Shown: positions 17,304 through 26,752 of the stretch, one piece after another
Layout: every line of letters starts with the position of its first letter
Position numbering within the stretch: the first letter of the stretch is position 1
DNA from: Gaiellasilicea sp963789355
GTDB lineage: Bacteria; Actinomycetota; Thermoleophilia; Gaiellales; Gaiellaceae
Direction of reading: 5' to 3'
Assembly (NCBI GenBank): GCA_963789355.1
Contig: CAWBKK010000005.1
Coordinates: forward strand, 62,001 to 126,000
DNA length: 64,000 bases
Program-made: the position numbers and the translations under genes
Notes under the pieces: generated by a model
Databases searched by the model: none
Told to the model about the DNA's origin: nothing
The model's input: only the letters and a program-made list of their open reading frames with translations

Positions 17304-17960
17304 ATGGCGGAACCGCTGGAGAAGGAGACCCGGAAGCTCTACAGCCTGCCGCTGGGCGAGTTCACCGCGGCGCGCAACGCCCGTGCGAAGGCGCTGAAGC
17401 AGGACGATCCCGAGCTGGCGGCGGCGGTCGCGGCGTTGCCGAAGCCCTCCGTCGCGGCGGCCGCGCTGAACGAGCTCGTCCACGAGGATCCGTCCGAGGT
17501 GCGCGCGCTGCTCCAGTCGGGCAAGCGCCTGCGCCAGGCCCAGGAGGCGGCGGTGGCCGGCAAGAAGGGCGCCGACCTGAACGAGGCGATCAAGGAGCAT
17601 CGTGGCGCGCTCGACCGGGTCCAGCGGGATCTGCGACGGCGCAAGCTGAGTGGCCCGACGCTCGAGAAGGCAACCCAGACGCTGCGGGTCGCGTCGCTCG
17701 ATCCGGAGCTGTGGCAGCTGCTCGAGCGAGGGCTGCTGCACGAGGATCTGACCGCGGCCGGATTCGGGATCGATCCGGCGCTCGTCCCGGCCCGGCCGAA
17801 GCAGAAGGCGAAGCCGAAGCCGCCCCCGAAACCCAAGCCCGATCCGGCGGCCGAGAAGAGGCGTCGCGAAGCGCAGGAGCAGCTCCGCGCGGCGGAGGCG
17901 GCCGTCCGCGCCGCGGAGCGCGAGCTCGAGCGGGCGCGCCGGCGCGCGGAGGAGCCGTGA
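17304..17960 (+). CDS. Uncharacterised helical protein with Lys/Pro linker and coiled coil
   Basis: A 218-residue protein I cannot assign. The N-terminal 140 residues are mostly helical and charged (LGEFTAARNARAKALKQ and similar). A Lys/Pro-rich linker (PKPPPKPKPDP) follows, then a C-terminal coiled coil of Arg/Glu/Ala repeats. No membrane segment and no catalytic motif. Its stop overlaps the GTG start of the next gene, so the two are coupled. Confidence 0.7.
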   Translation: MAEPLEKETRKLYSLPLGEFTAARNARAKALKQDDPELAAAVAALPKPSVAAAALNELVHEDPSEVRALLQSGKRLRQAQEAAVAGKKGADLNEAIKEHRGALDRVQRDLRRRKLSGPTLEKATQTLRVASLDPELWQLLERGLLHEDLTAAGFGIDPALVPARPKQKAKPKPPPKPKPDPAAEKRRREAQEQLRAAEAAVRAAERELERARRRAEEP

Positions 17961-18505
17961 TCGGACGAGCCGGGATCGCCGTGGGCGCGGCACTCGGGCT
18001 CTGGGCTCTTCTCGTCCGCGGCTCCCTTGGTCTCGACCTCGGCGTCGGGCGCCGGCTGCGACCGCTGGGACCGATCACCGTCTCGATCGGAGCGCCGCGC
18101 GAGACGGTCTTCGACGTCATCTCCGCGCCCTACCTCGGGCGCACGCCGAAGGCGCTCGGCGAGAAGCTCCACGTGCTCGAGCGCGGCAGCGACATGGTTC
18201 TGGCCGCGCACTTCACGAAGGTCAAGTGGCTCGTCGCGACCACCGTCGAGACGGTGCGCTTCGAGCGGCCGTCGACCGTCCACTTCCGCCTCGTCCGCGG
18301 GCCCGTCCCGCACGTGATCGAGCAGTTCGTGCTCCAGGAGCGGCCGAGCGGCACCGAGCTCGAGTACCACGGCGAGCTCGGCACCGACCTCTGGGCGCTC
18401 GGGAGCTGGTGGGGAACGAAGGTTGCCGGCCGCTGGGACGCGGCGGTGCGGTCGTCGCTCGAGGCGGTGAAGATCGAGGCCGAGCGGCGCGGGGCTATCC
18501 GCTGA
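17957..18505 (+). CDS. SRPBCC-family (START-like) protein
   Basis: A 182-residue protein with one N-terminal hydrophobic helix (IAVGAALGLWALLV) and a helix-grip fold: the pattern ITVSIGAPRETVFDVISAPY marks the start of polyketide-cyclase/SRPBCC domains, followed by beta strands and a final amphipathic helix. These domains bind hydrophobic ligands. It is probably membrane-tethered. Convergent with ppk2, overlapping it by 11 bases. Confidence 0.75.
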   Translation: MIGRAGIAVGAALGLWALLVRGSLGLDLGVGRRLRPLGPITVSIGAPRETVFDVISAPYLGRTPKALGEKLHVLERGSDMVLAAHFTKVKWLVATTVETVRFERPSTVHFRLVRGPVPHVIEQFVLQERPSGTELEYHGELGTDLWALGSWWGTKVAGRWDAAVRSSLEAVKIEAERRGAIR

Positions 18506-19274
18506 CCGAGGGGTACTGCGGGTCGAGCCGGCGCAGCGCCTCGACGAGCACCGTCGCGACGGCGTGGTTTCGAACCCAGTTGCGATCCGCCGGGATCACG
18601 TACCACGGCGCGGCCTCCGTCGAGGTCTCGGTCAGCGCGTCCTCGTAGGCGGCCATGTACTCGGCAAAGCGGCGGGTCGTCTCCTCGTCCTTCGGGTTGT
18701 GCTTCCAGAGCTTGGTCGAATCCGAGACCCGCTCGGCGAACCGTTCCTTCTGCTCCTCCGGCGAGACGTGGAGGAAGCACTTGAGCACGGTCGTCCCTTC
18801 CTCCGTCAGCAGGCGCTCGAACTCGACGATCCGCTGCGGGCGACGACTCCACACCGCCTCCGGGGCGAGCCCGAGCACCCTCACCGTGGCGACGTCCTCG
18901 TAGTGCGAGCGGTTGAAGATCCCGATCATCCCGCGGGCCGGGCACTCCGCATGCACGCGCCAGAGGAAGTCGTGTGCGAGCTCGACCGGCGTCGGCGCCT
19001 TGAACGACGAGACCCGGCATCCCTGCGGGTTGACGCCGGTGAAGACACGCCGGATCGTCCCGTCCTTGCCTGACGCATCGAGCCCTTGCAGGACGAGGAG
19101 GACGCTTCGCGTTCCCTCGGCGTAGAGCCGCTCCTGCAGAGACGCGAGCTCCTCGTGCAGTGCCGCGAGCTGGTCTGCGGAGTCGTCCTTTCCCGGCAAG
19201 CCGAGGGTGTCGCGGGGGTCGCGCCCGACGAGCCGTGCGGCCGAACCGGGTTGGACGACGAGCGCGTCGAGCAC
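18495..19274 (-). CDS. ppk2: Polyphosphate kinase 2
   Basis: A 259-residue PPK2-family P-loop enzyme that transfers phosphate between polyphosphate and nucleotides. Walker A reads GLDASGKDGTI, Walker B-type FNRSHYEDV, and the lid region contains WKHNPKDEETTRRFAEYM. One PPK2 domain of normal length. Motifs alone do not tell whether it prefers nucleoside mono- or diphosphates. Divergent from the peroxiredoxin gene with 65 bp between them. Confidence 0.9.
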   Translation of the reverse strand: MLDALVVQPGSAARLVGRDPRDTLGLPGKDDSADQLAALHEELASLQERLYAEGTRSVLLVLQGLDASGKDGTIRRVFTGVNPQGCRVSSFKAPTPVELAHDFLWRVHAECPARGMIGIFNRSHYEDVATVRVLGLAPEAVWSRRPQRIVEFERLLTEEGTTVLKCFLHVSPEEQKERFAERVSDSTKLWKHNPKDEETTRRFAEYMAAYEDALTETSTEAAPWYVIPADRNWVRNHAVATVLVEALRRLDPQYPSVSG

Positions 19275-19339
19275 TGGCCCAGCCTACTTCGGGGGCGGTA
19301 CAGTCGGCAGGGACTTCAGCAGGCGGACAGGAGGAAACC

Positions 19340-19973
19340 ATGGCACTGTCACTCGGCGACACCGCACCCGACTTCGAGGCCGACACGACGGACGGCCGGA
19401 TCAGCTTTCACGACTGGATGGGCGACTCGTGGACAGTCATGTTCTCGCATCCGAAGAACTTCACGCCGGTCTGCACGACCGAGCTCGGCTACATGGCTCA
19501 GATCAAGCCGGAGTTCGACAAGCGCGGCGTCAAGATCATCGGGCTGTCGGTCGACCCGGTCGAGCGCCATCCCGACTGGGCCAAGGACATCGAGGAGACG
19601 CAGGGGAGCGCCCCCAACTACCCGATCATCGGTGACTCCGACTTCAACGTCGCGAAGCTCTACGGGATGCTGCCGGCGAGCGTCGAAGGAGACCCGCTCG
19701 CGCGCACGCCGGCCGACAACCAGACCGTCCGCAACGTCTTCGTGGTCGGGCCGGACAAGAAGGTGAAGCTCGTCCTCGTCTACCCGATGACGACCGGACG
19801 CAACTTCGACGAGGTGCTGCGCGTGATCGACTCGCTGCAGCTGACGGCGAAACACAAGGTCGCGACCCCGGTGAACTGGCAGCAGGGCGACGACGTGATC
19901 ATCGCGGGATCCGTCTCGGACGACGAGGCGAAGGAGACGTACCCGGACGGCTGGGAGTCGCCGAAGCCGTACA

Positions 19974-19999
<26 letters not shown>
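19340..19999 (+). CDS. 1-Cys peroxiredoxin (Prx6 type)
   Basis: A 219-residue thiol peroxidase. The peroxidatic Cys sits in HPKNFTPVCTTELG, the Prx6 form of the PxxxTxxC motif. The long C-terminal domain with NWQQGDDVIIAGSVSDDEA is typical of 1-Cys Prx6 proteins. It reduces hydroperoxides in the cytoplasm. GACAGGAGG lies five bases before the ATG. Its 3' end overlaps the convergent ABC ATPase gene by 26 bases. Confidence 0.93.
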
Positions 20000-21149
<1,150 letters not shown>

Positions 21150-21164
21150 CGGCGCGGTCCCCCC

Positions 21165-22259
21165 TCACGCTGCCATCGGCTCGAGCCCAGGGCGGAGGAC
21201 GAGCCGGATCTCGAGCCGGTCGTCGAGCACGACGATGTCCGCGTCGCCGCCCTGCCGGAGCACGCCGAGACCGGGCTTGCGGGCCGCGCGCGCGGGGACG
21301 GCCGTGGCCGCTGCGATCGCGTCCACGAGCGGGGCACCGAGGGCATGCAGGTTCCGAACCGCCTGGATCATCGTCACGACGCTGCCTGCGAGGACGCCAT
21401 CAGCGCGCCGGGCGACACCGTCGCGGATCTCGACCTCGACGCCGCCGAGCCGGCAATTGCGGTCGTCCGTGCCCGCGGCGGCGATCGCGTCGGTGACCAG
21501 CGCGACGCGACCCGCCGCGGCCCGCCAGACGACCTGAGCGGTCTCGGAGGCGAGGTGATGCCCGTCGAGGATCACCTGGACGATCACGTCGTCACGAACG
21601 AGCGCGGCGCCGGCGATGCCCGGGTCGCGGTGACCGAGCGGCCGCATCGCGTTGAAGAGGTGGGTAACGGTGCCGACACCGCGGTCGAACGCCGCGTCGG
21701 CCTGGCCGGCCGTGGCGTCGGAGTGCCCGCACGAGACGACGATCCCGCGGCCCTGAAGCAGGTCGACGAGCTCGAGCGCCCCGGGCAACTCGGGGGCGAG
21801 GGTGACATACGTGACCGGGCCGGCTGCGAGCAGCCGCTCGAGCAGGCCGCTGTCGGGATCCTGCCGCGAGGTAGCGGGATGTGCCCCGAGCCGATGCGGG
21901 GAGAGGAACGGGCCCTCGAGATGGACGCCGAGGATGCGCGGTCCCCCCGCTTCGAGGGTCGGCACCTCTCGCAGCGCCGCCACCAGATCCTCCTCGGGCG
22001 CGGTGATCAGCGTCGGCTGGTACGCCGTGACGCCACCTTCGAGCAGAGCTTCGCCGGCCGTTCTGTAGCCGGCCGCATCGGCCGAGGCGAAGTCGACCCC
22101 GGCGTAGCCGTTCACCTGCAGATCGACGAATCCCGGCGCGGCGATGCCCCCGCCGGGCTTCGGCGCGAGTCCCACCGAGACGATCCTTCCCTCCTCGACG
22201 TCGATGTCGCCGCGGAGCAGCTCACCATCGACGATCGCGGCCTCGACCCCGAGCCTCAC
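21165..22259 (-). CDS. nagA: N-acetylglucosamine-6-phosphate deacetylase
   Basis: A 364-residue amidohydrolase that deacetylates GlcNAc-6-P to GlcN-6-P. Metal and substrate motifs are clear: HLEGPFLSPHRLGAH (Glu ligand), SCGHSDATAGQA and VTHLFNAMRPL (His ligands), ILDGHH, and the catalytic Asp in VTDAIAAAG. Normal length. The ATG overlaps the murQ stop. With murQ and a SIS-domain deaminase-like protein nearby, it links recycled wall sugars to glycolysis. Confidence 0.93.
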   Translation of the reverse strand: MRLGVEAAIVDGELLRGDIDVEEGRIVSVGLAPKPGGGIAAPGFVDLQVNGYAGVDFASADAAGYRTAGEALLEGGVTAYQPTLITAPEEDLVAALREVPTLEAGGPRILGVHLEGPFLSPHRLGAHPATSRQDPDSGLLERLLAAGPVTYVTLAPELPGALELVDLLQGRGIVVSCGHSDATAGQADAAFDRGVGTVTHLFNAMRPLGHRDPGIAGAALVRDDVIVQVILDGHHLASETAQVVWRAAAGRVALVTDAIAAAGTDDRNCRLGGVEVEIRDGVARRADGVLAGSVVTMIQAVRNLHALGAPLVDAIAAATAVPARAARKPGLGVLRQGGDADIVVLDDRLEIRLVLRPGLEPMAA

Positions 22260-23161
22260 GGTGCGGAGTCCTCCTCGAGCGCCCGGCGGACGACGCCGCC
22301 CGCGGCCACGAGCCGGGCTCGCGCGCTCGCCGCTTCGAGCCCCGAGAGGAGAGAGACGATCGCGACCTTCACGTCACCCGCAGCCGACTCGAGCGCTGCA
22401 TCGACCTCCGCGTCCGGGGCGCCGGTCGCGATCACGACGGCGCTCCGGGCCCGGTTCCGCAGCTTCTCGTTGCTCGCGACGACATCGACCATCAGGTTGC
22501 CGTACGTCTTGCCCAGGCGGATCATGGTCACGGTCGAGATCGTGTTCAGGAGCAGCTTCTGGGCCGTGCCGGCCTTCATTCGCGTCGAGCCCGCGATCAC
22601 CTCAGCTCCGACGACGACCACGACCTCCTGGTCGGCGAGCCGCCCCAGCTCCGACTCGTCGGCGCAGACGAGAGCGACGGTCAGTGCGCGAGCGTCACGC
22701 GCTGCGCGCGCGGCACCGGTCACGTACGGCGTGCGCCCGCTCGCCGACAGGAGGACAACGGCATCGCGTTCCTGCACGCCGGCGGCGGCGATGTCGCGCG
22801 TGCCCGCCACGTGATCGTCCTCTGCCGCCTCCTGCGCCACGGCGAGCGCGCCGACGCCGCCCGCCACGAGCACGACGACCTGCTCCGCCGGCACGCCGAA
22901 CGTCGGGCCGCACTCGGCCGCGTCGACCGCGGCGAGCCGCCCTGACGATCCGGCGCCGACGTAGATCAGCCGGCCGCCCCGCCCGAGCCGCTCGGCGATC
23001 GCGTCGATCGCCGCCGCGAGCGGACCGGCGGCGCTGCGGACCGCAGCGGGAACGCCCGCGTCCTCGTCGTTGATCAGCTCGACCAGGTCGAGCGTCGAGC
23101 GCAGGTCGAGGTCGGAGCGGCCTGCGACGTGATCCTCGGTGACGGGCTGACCGGTGTGCAT
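22256..23161 (-). CDS. murQ: N-acetylmuramic acid 6-phosphate etherase
   Basis: A 301-residue SIS-fold lyase that removes D-lactate from MurNAc-6-P to give GlcNAc-6-P. The N-terminal pattern IYVGAGSSGRLAAVDAAE and TFGVPAEQV, and AGSTRMKAGTAQK, are MurQ hallmarks. First gene of the minus-strand operon murQ-nagA-ATPase. A dre-like palindrome lies in the 88-bp divergent gap to the GntR regulator gene. Together with NagZ at 28590 it shows that the locus handles peptidoglycan-derived sugars. Confidence 0.94.
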   Translation of the reverse strand: MHTGQPVTEDHVAGRSDLDLRSTLDLVELINDEDAGVPAAVRSAAGPLAAAIDAIAERLGRGGRLIYVGAGSSGRLAAVDAAECGPTFGVPAEQVVVLVAGGVGALAVAQEAAEDDHVAGTRDIAAAGVQERDAVVLLSASGRTPYVTGAARAARDARALTVALVCADESELGRLADQEVVVVVGAEVIAGSTRMKAGTAQKLLLNTISTVTMIRLGKTYGNLMVDVVASNEKLRNRARSAVVIATGAPDAEVDAALESAAGDVKVAIVSLLSGLEAASARARLVAAGGVVRRALEEDSAP

Positions 23162-23202
23162 GGTGCCGGAGTGTAGTACCAGTCCTCACCACATTTCAAC
23201 AG

Positions 23203-23218
23203 AGTGGTATTGACCACT
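23203..23218. promoter_or_regulatory. dre-like operator (DasR/NagR type)
   Basis: AGTGGTATTGACCACT has perfect 6-bp inverted arms and fits the 16-bp DasR consensus (ACTGGTCTAGACCAGT type). It lies between murQ and the GntR regulator gene, 42 bp before murQ and about 31 bp before the regulator ATG, so it could control both. Confidence 0.8.
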
Positions 23219-23249
23219 CGCGCTCAGCTCGACTAGGATGCGGTTCGCA

Positions 23250-24011
23250 ATGACGACGCCGCAGCGGATCACGAAGCAGAGCCAGACGCGCGAGCGCGTG
23301 ATCGACCTGATGGAGCGGTTCGGGGTCGGCAACGCGATCCCCTCCGAGCGCCAGCTCAGCGTCGACCTCGGCGTCTCGCGCCTGACCGTGCGCGCGGCGC
23401 TCGACGATCTCGTCCGCGAGGGCTATCTCGTCCGCCGGCGTGGCAGCGGCACCTTCGTCCGCGAACCGAAGATCGCGCAGGAGCTGACGATGACGTCGTT
23501 CAGCGAGGACATGGTCCAGCGCGGCATGCGGCCCGGGAGCAAGACCCTGTCGCTGACCGTGACGACCGCCGGCGCGTACCTCGGCCGCTGCCTGCACGTG
23601 TCGCCCTCGGAGCGAATCGTGATCGTGAAGCGGCTCCGGCTTGCGGACGGGGAGACGATGGCGATCGAGACGCTGCACGTGCGGGAGTCGCTCGTGCCCG
23701 GGCTGAGTCCGACCGACCTCGAGGAGCACTCGTTCTACGAGTTGCTCGCGAACCGCTACGGGGTGGTCACCGTGGGCGGCGTTCAGACGATCGAGCCGAC
23801 CGTGACGAACGAGGAGGAGTCGTCGGCGCTCGGCGTCCCGCTGCACTCGCCCGCCTTCCTCTTCGAGCGAACGACGCGGGCCGAGAGCGACGAGATCGTC
23901 GAGTTCGTCCGCTCGATCTATCGCGGCGACCGCTACCGCCTCGTCACCGAGCTGAACCGACGCGACCGCGCAGGCGCGACGCCGGTGTTCGTGCTGCGCG
24001 ACGCAGGATGA
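23250..24011 (+). CDS. GntR/HutC-family regulator, DasR/NagR-like
   Basis: A 253-residue repressor. The N-terminal winged helix reads PSERQLSVDLGVSRLTVRAA and ends GSGTFVREPKIAQ. The C-terminal UTRA effector domain contains GETMAIETLHV and EFVRSIYRGDRYRLV, close to the Streptomyces DasR pattern; DasR senses GlcN-6-P. Three dre-like palindromes in this locus match such a regulator. ATG 23250 was chosen; ATG 23238 in the same frame adds four residues. Confidence 0.88.
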   Translation: MTTPQRITKQSQTRERVIDLMERFGVGNAIPSERQLSVDLGVSRLTVRAALDDLVREGYLVRRRGSGTFVREPKIAQELTMTSFSEDMVQRGMRPGSKTLSLTVTTAGAYLGRCLHVSPSERIVIVKRLRLADGETMAIETLHVRESLVPGLSPTDLEEHSFYELLANRYGVVTVGGVQTIEPTVTNEEESSALGVPLHSPAFLFERTTRAESDEIVEFVRSIYRGDRYRLVTELNRRDRAGATPVFVLRDAG

Positions 24012-24036
24012 GCGTCGCTCGCCTTCGGCTCGCTCC

Positions 24037-24109
24037 CGTGGGGGAAACCATGTTTCCCCCGCGAGCCCCCTTCTTCTGCTTTGTGGGGGAACTTCCAAGT
24101 TCCCCCACA
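24037..24109. repeat. Two tandem GC-rich hairpins
   Basis: Hairpin one (24037-24063) has GGGGGAAAC / GTTTCCCCC around a 3-base loop. Hairpin two (24082-24109) has a perfect 13-bp stem, TGTGGGGGAACTT / AAGTTCCCCCACA, around a 2-base loop. Both carry a GGGGGAA core, so they look like relatives. They follow the regulator stop and have no T-run. Possible roles are transcription attenuation, RNA processing or a REP-like repeat. Confidence 0.7.
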
Positions 24110-24118
24110 CCCCCTCAA

Positions 24119-24147
24119 GCTCATCGGCCAGAGGCCTGCCGATGAGC
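24119..24147 (+). promoter_or_regulatory. Hairpin that encloses the ribosome site and start codon of the SIS gene
   Basis: GCTCATCGG (24119-24127) pairs perfectly with CCGATGAGC (24139-24147). The ATG at 24142 sits in the 3' arm and an AGAGG Shine-Dalgarno candidate (24130-24134) lies in the loop. Folding would block initiation. Confidence 0.55.
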
Positions 24148-25215
24148 GCGCTCCTCGAGCCGCAGCCCGCGCCCGGCGAGCTCCTCCTGAGCGAGATCCG
24201 AGAGCAACCGGCCGCGCTGGAGCGGCTGCTCGAGCACGACAACGAGTATGCGGCCGTGGCCGAGGTCGCCCGCAAGCGCGGGCTGAGCCTCGTGCGGATG
24301 GTGGGGCACGGGTCGTCCGACAATGCGGCGTCGTACGGTGTCTATGCCTTCGGCCTGCTGCCGCGCTGGACCGCGCTCCGGGACTCGATCTCGCTGTCCG
24401 TCTACTACGGGGCCGAGATCGACCTCCGCGGCTCGTGCATCGTGGCGCTCTCGCAGTCGGGCGAGACGCCCGACGTGCTCGCCTACGTCGAGCGGGCTCG
24501 TGCCCGCGGCGCACTCACGATCGCGATCACGAACGACCCCCAGTCGGCTCTGGGGGAGGCTGCCGAGCTCGTGCTTCCGCTGGCCGCCGGGGCGGAGCGC
24601 TCGATCGCAGCGACGAAGACCTATACCGCCCAGGTCGCCGCCCTCGCGCTCCTGGCCGCCCATGCTGCCGGCCGCGGGCCGGCGATCGGCGACGGCATCC
24701 GTGCCGTCGCAGCCCAGTTGGACGACGCCATGCCGGCGCTCGAGCGGCGACTGGCAGAGGTCGCGGTCGCCTTCGCGTTCGTCGGCCGGATGTTCGTGAT
24801 CGGGCGCGGGCCCGAGTTCGCCACCGCCCGCGAGATCTCGCTGAAGCTGCTCGAGACGTGTCGCGTCGCCGCGGAGCCGCTGACCGCCACGGATCTCATG
24901 CACGGCCCACTCGCCGCGCTCGACGGGCTGTTCCCGGTCTGGACGATCGGCTCGGACGACGAGAGCCTGCCCGCGGTTCGCGACGCTGCGGCCCGCGCCT
25001 GCGCCGCCGGGGCGACGCTTGTCGCGAGTGGGCCGGCAGCACGCGAGATCGCCGGGGCCTCCTTCACCGTGCCCGTTCCCACGCCGGCCGTGACGCTGCT
25101 CTCGCCGCTGCTCTCGGTCGTCCCGGGGCAGCTGCTCGCGTGGGCGCTGGCTCAGGCGAAAGGGCTCGATCCTGATCGTCCGAACGGTCTCAGCAAGATC
25201 ACGCACGCGCTCTAG
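24142..25215 (+). CDS. SIS-domain sugar isomerase/deaminase (GlmS-C/NagB-II-like)
   Basis: A 357-residue protein with two SIS folds like the isomerase half of GlmS. Sugar-phosphate motifs: MVGHGSSDNAA, ALSQSGETPDVLAY, ITNDPQSALG, and ERSIAATKTYTAQ; the second half has IGRGPEFATAREISLKLLET and the C-terminal GLDPDRPNGLSKIT tail. There is no glutaminase domain. NagB-II-type enzymes with this layout deaminate GlcN-6-P to Fru-6-P. The context (nagA, murQ, DasR-like regulator) supports this role, and no classical nagB is present in the window. Confidence 0.85.
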   Translation: MSALLEPQPAPGELLLSEIREQPAALERLLEHDNEYAAVAEVARKRGLSLVRMVGHGSSDNAASYGVYAFGLLPRWTALRDSISLSVYYGAEIDLRGSCIVALSQSGETPDVLAYVERARARGALTIAITNDPQSALGEAAELVLPLAAGAERSIAATKTYTAQVAALALLAAHAAGRGPAIGDGIRAVAAQLDDAMPALERRLAEVAVAFAFVGRMFVIGRGPEFATAREISLKLLETCRVAAEPLTATDLMHGPLAALDGLFPVWTIGSDDESLPAVRDAAARACAAGATLVASGPAAREIAGASFTVPVPTPAVTLLSPLLSVVPGQLLAWALAQAKGLDPDRPNGLSKITHAL

Positions 25216-25218
25216 GCA

Positions 25219-25234
25219 CCTGGTCAGTACCAGT
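25219..25234. promoter_or_regulatory. dre-like operator
   Basis: CCTGGTCAGTACCAGT, 16 bp, close to the DasR consensus with CTGGT / ACCAG arms. It lies four bases after the SIS gene stop, about 200 bp before the binding-protein gene. Confidence 0.7.
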
Positions 25235-25369
25235 CTCGCGCTCATTCCTGGCGCCTCGGGCCGCCGAGTTCCCAGAGGTGCCTCGTCAAGCCGTTTACGA
25301 CCGTCGCGAGCGGGCGCAGACGGCCCTTGACAGGACCGATTCAATGTGCGAGCCTCCGCCTGATCGTAA

Positions 25370-25385
25370 ATTGGTCAAGACCATT
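25370..25385. promoter_or_regulatory. dre-like operator before the sugar ABC transporter
   Basis: ATTGGTCAAGACCATT, 16 bp, with TGGTC / GACCA inverted arms as in dre sites. It is 55 bp upstream of the ATG of the solute-binding protein, a promoter-overlapping position. Confidence 0.8.
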
Positions 25386-25440
25386 TCGGCGGCAGCCTCT
25401 CCAGTGGAGCGCTCCTGCCGACGCGAGGAGGAGGTCTCGA

Positions 25441-26742
25441 ATGAGACTACGTTTGTTCGCAACGGCCGTGCTCGTGATCGCACTTGCGATCGCGGCGGCC
25501 TCAGCGACCGGCGCGTCGCAGGCGTCGCCGGCACGAGCCCAGGCCGATGCGCTCACGGTCTGGCTGATGGGTGACGCCCAGGCCAACTGGCCCGAGGCGG
25601 TCACCGCCGCCAACCAGTCGTTCAGGAGCCAGCATCCGGGCGTCGACGTGAACGTCCAGTACCAGAGCTGGGGCGACTACAAGACGAAGTTCGAGGCGAC
25701 GCTCTCGGCCGGCAGCGGCCCCGACGTGATCGAGTTCGGCAACACGGACGTGCCGAAGTACAGCTCGGCCGGAGCGCTCGCTCCGCTCACTCGCTCCGAC
25801 TTCCCGAACTCCGGGACCTGGCTGTCCGGCCTGACCAAGGCGGGGAGCTACAACGGCAAGCTCTTCGCGGTCCCGTACTACGCCGGCGCGCGTGGCGTCA
25901 TCTACCGCACGGATCAGTACAAGGCCGCGGGGATCACGAAGATCCCGAAGACGCTCGCCGAGTTCAACGCTGCCAACGCGAAGCTGATGAAGCAGTTCGG
26001 CGGCTCCAAGAACCCGACCTACTCGGCCGTCTACTTCCCCGGCCGCTACTGGTACGCGGCCATGTCCTTCGTCTACGACTACGGCGGACAGATCGCGAAG
26101 ACGCGGAACGGCAAGTGGGTCGGCACGCTGCACGAGCCGCAAGCCCTCTCCGGCCTGACCGCGTGGCGCAACGTCGCCCGGAGCTACTCGCGGGCGAACA
26201 AGACCGGTGACGAGGCCCATCCGCAGCAGGCGCTCGTGTTCGCCAAGGGCAGTGTCGGCGCGTTCGTCGGCAACGGCTGGGAGTGGCCGTACGCCCTCGA
26301 TCCGAAGCTCGGCAACCCCGCCCTCGCGAGCAAGATCGGCGCCTACCCGATGCCGAGCCACACCCCGGGCAAGTACATGCCGACCTTCCTCGGCGGCTCG
26401 AACCTCGCCGTGCCGGTCACGAGCAAGCAGAAGGCGTTTGCGGCTGACTGGATCGCCGCGTTCACGAACACGCAGAACATGACCCGGATGGCCACCGGCG
26501 GCGGCGTGATTCCGAACACGACGAGCCTGGCCCGGATCAACGCCTCCAAGCCGACGCTGGCCCCGTTCGCCGAGGCGGCGAAGTACAGCTGGTTCGTCCC
26601 CTCGACCCCGAACTGGGCCAACGTCGAGAGCGCGAACGTGCTCCAGAGCATGCTCAGCGGAATCCTCCGCAATCCCTCGAAGACGAAGGAGCTCGCAACC
26701 GCAGCCAGCGCGCGGATCACGGAGATCCTGAACGCCCGCTGA
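25441..26742 (+). CDS. ABC transporter sugar-binding protein
   Basis: A 433-residue family 1 extracellular solute-binding protein. The N-terminus is a signal peptide (RLRLFATAVLVIALAIAAAS then an Ala-rich region). The mature domain starts LTVWLMGDAQANWPEAV and contains GSGPDVIEFGNTDVPKY and GVIPNTTSLARI, the usual pattern for oligosaccharide binders. GAGGAGG is spaced well before ATG 25441. The operon and the dre-like sites suggest an amino-sugar ligand such as GlcNAc or chitobiose; the ligand is inferred from context. Confidence 0.9.
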   Translation: MRLRLFATAVLVIALAIAAASATGASQASPARAQADALTVWLMGDAQANWPEAVTAANQSFRSQHPGVDVNVQYQSWGDYKTKFEATLSAGSGPDVIEFGNTDVPKYSSAGALAPLTRSDFPNSGTWLSGLTKAGSYNGKLFAVPYYAGARGVIYRTDQYKAAGITKIPKTLAEFNAANAKLMKQFGGSKNPTYSAVYFPGRYWYAAMSFVYDYGGQIAKTRNGKWVGTLHEPQALSGLTAWRNVARSYSRANKTGDEAHPQQALVFAKGSVGAFVGNGWEWPYALDPKLGNPALASKIGAYPMPSHTPGKYMPTFLGGSNLAVPVTSKQKAFAADWIAAFTNTQNMTRMATGGGVIPNTTSLARINASKPTLAPFAEAAKYSWFVPSTPNWANVESANVLQSMLSGILRNPSKTKELATAASARITEILNAR

Positions 26743-26752
26743 ACCCCCGCTC

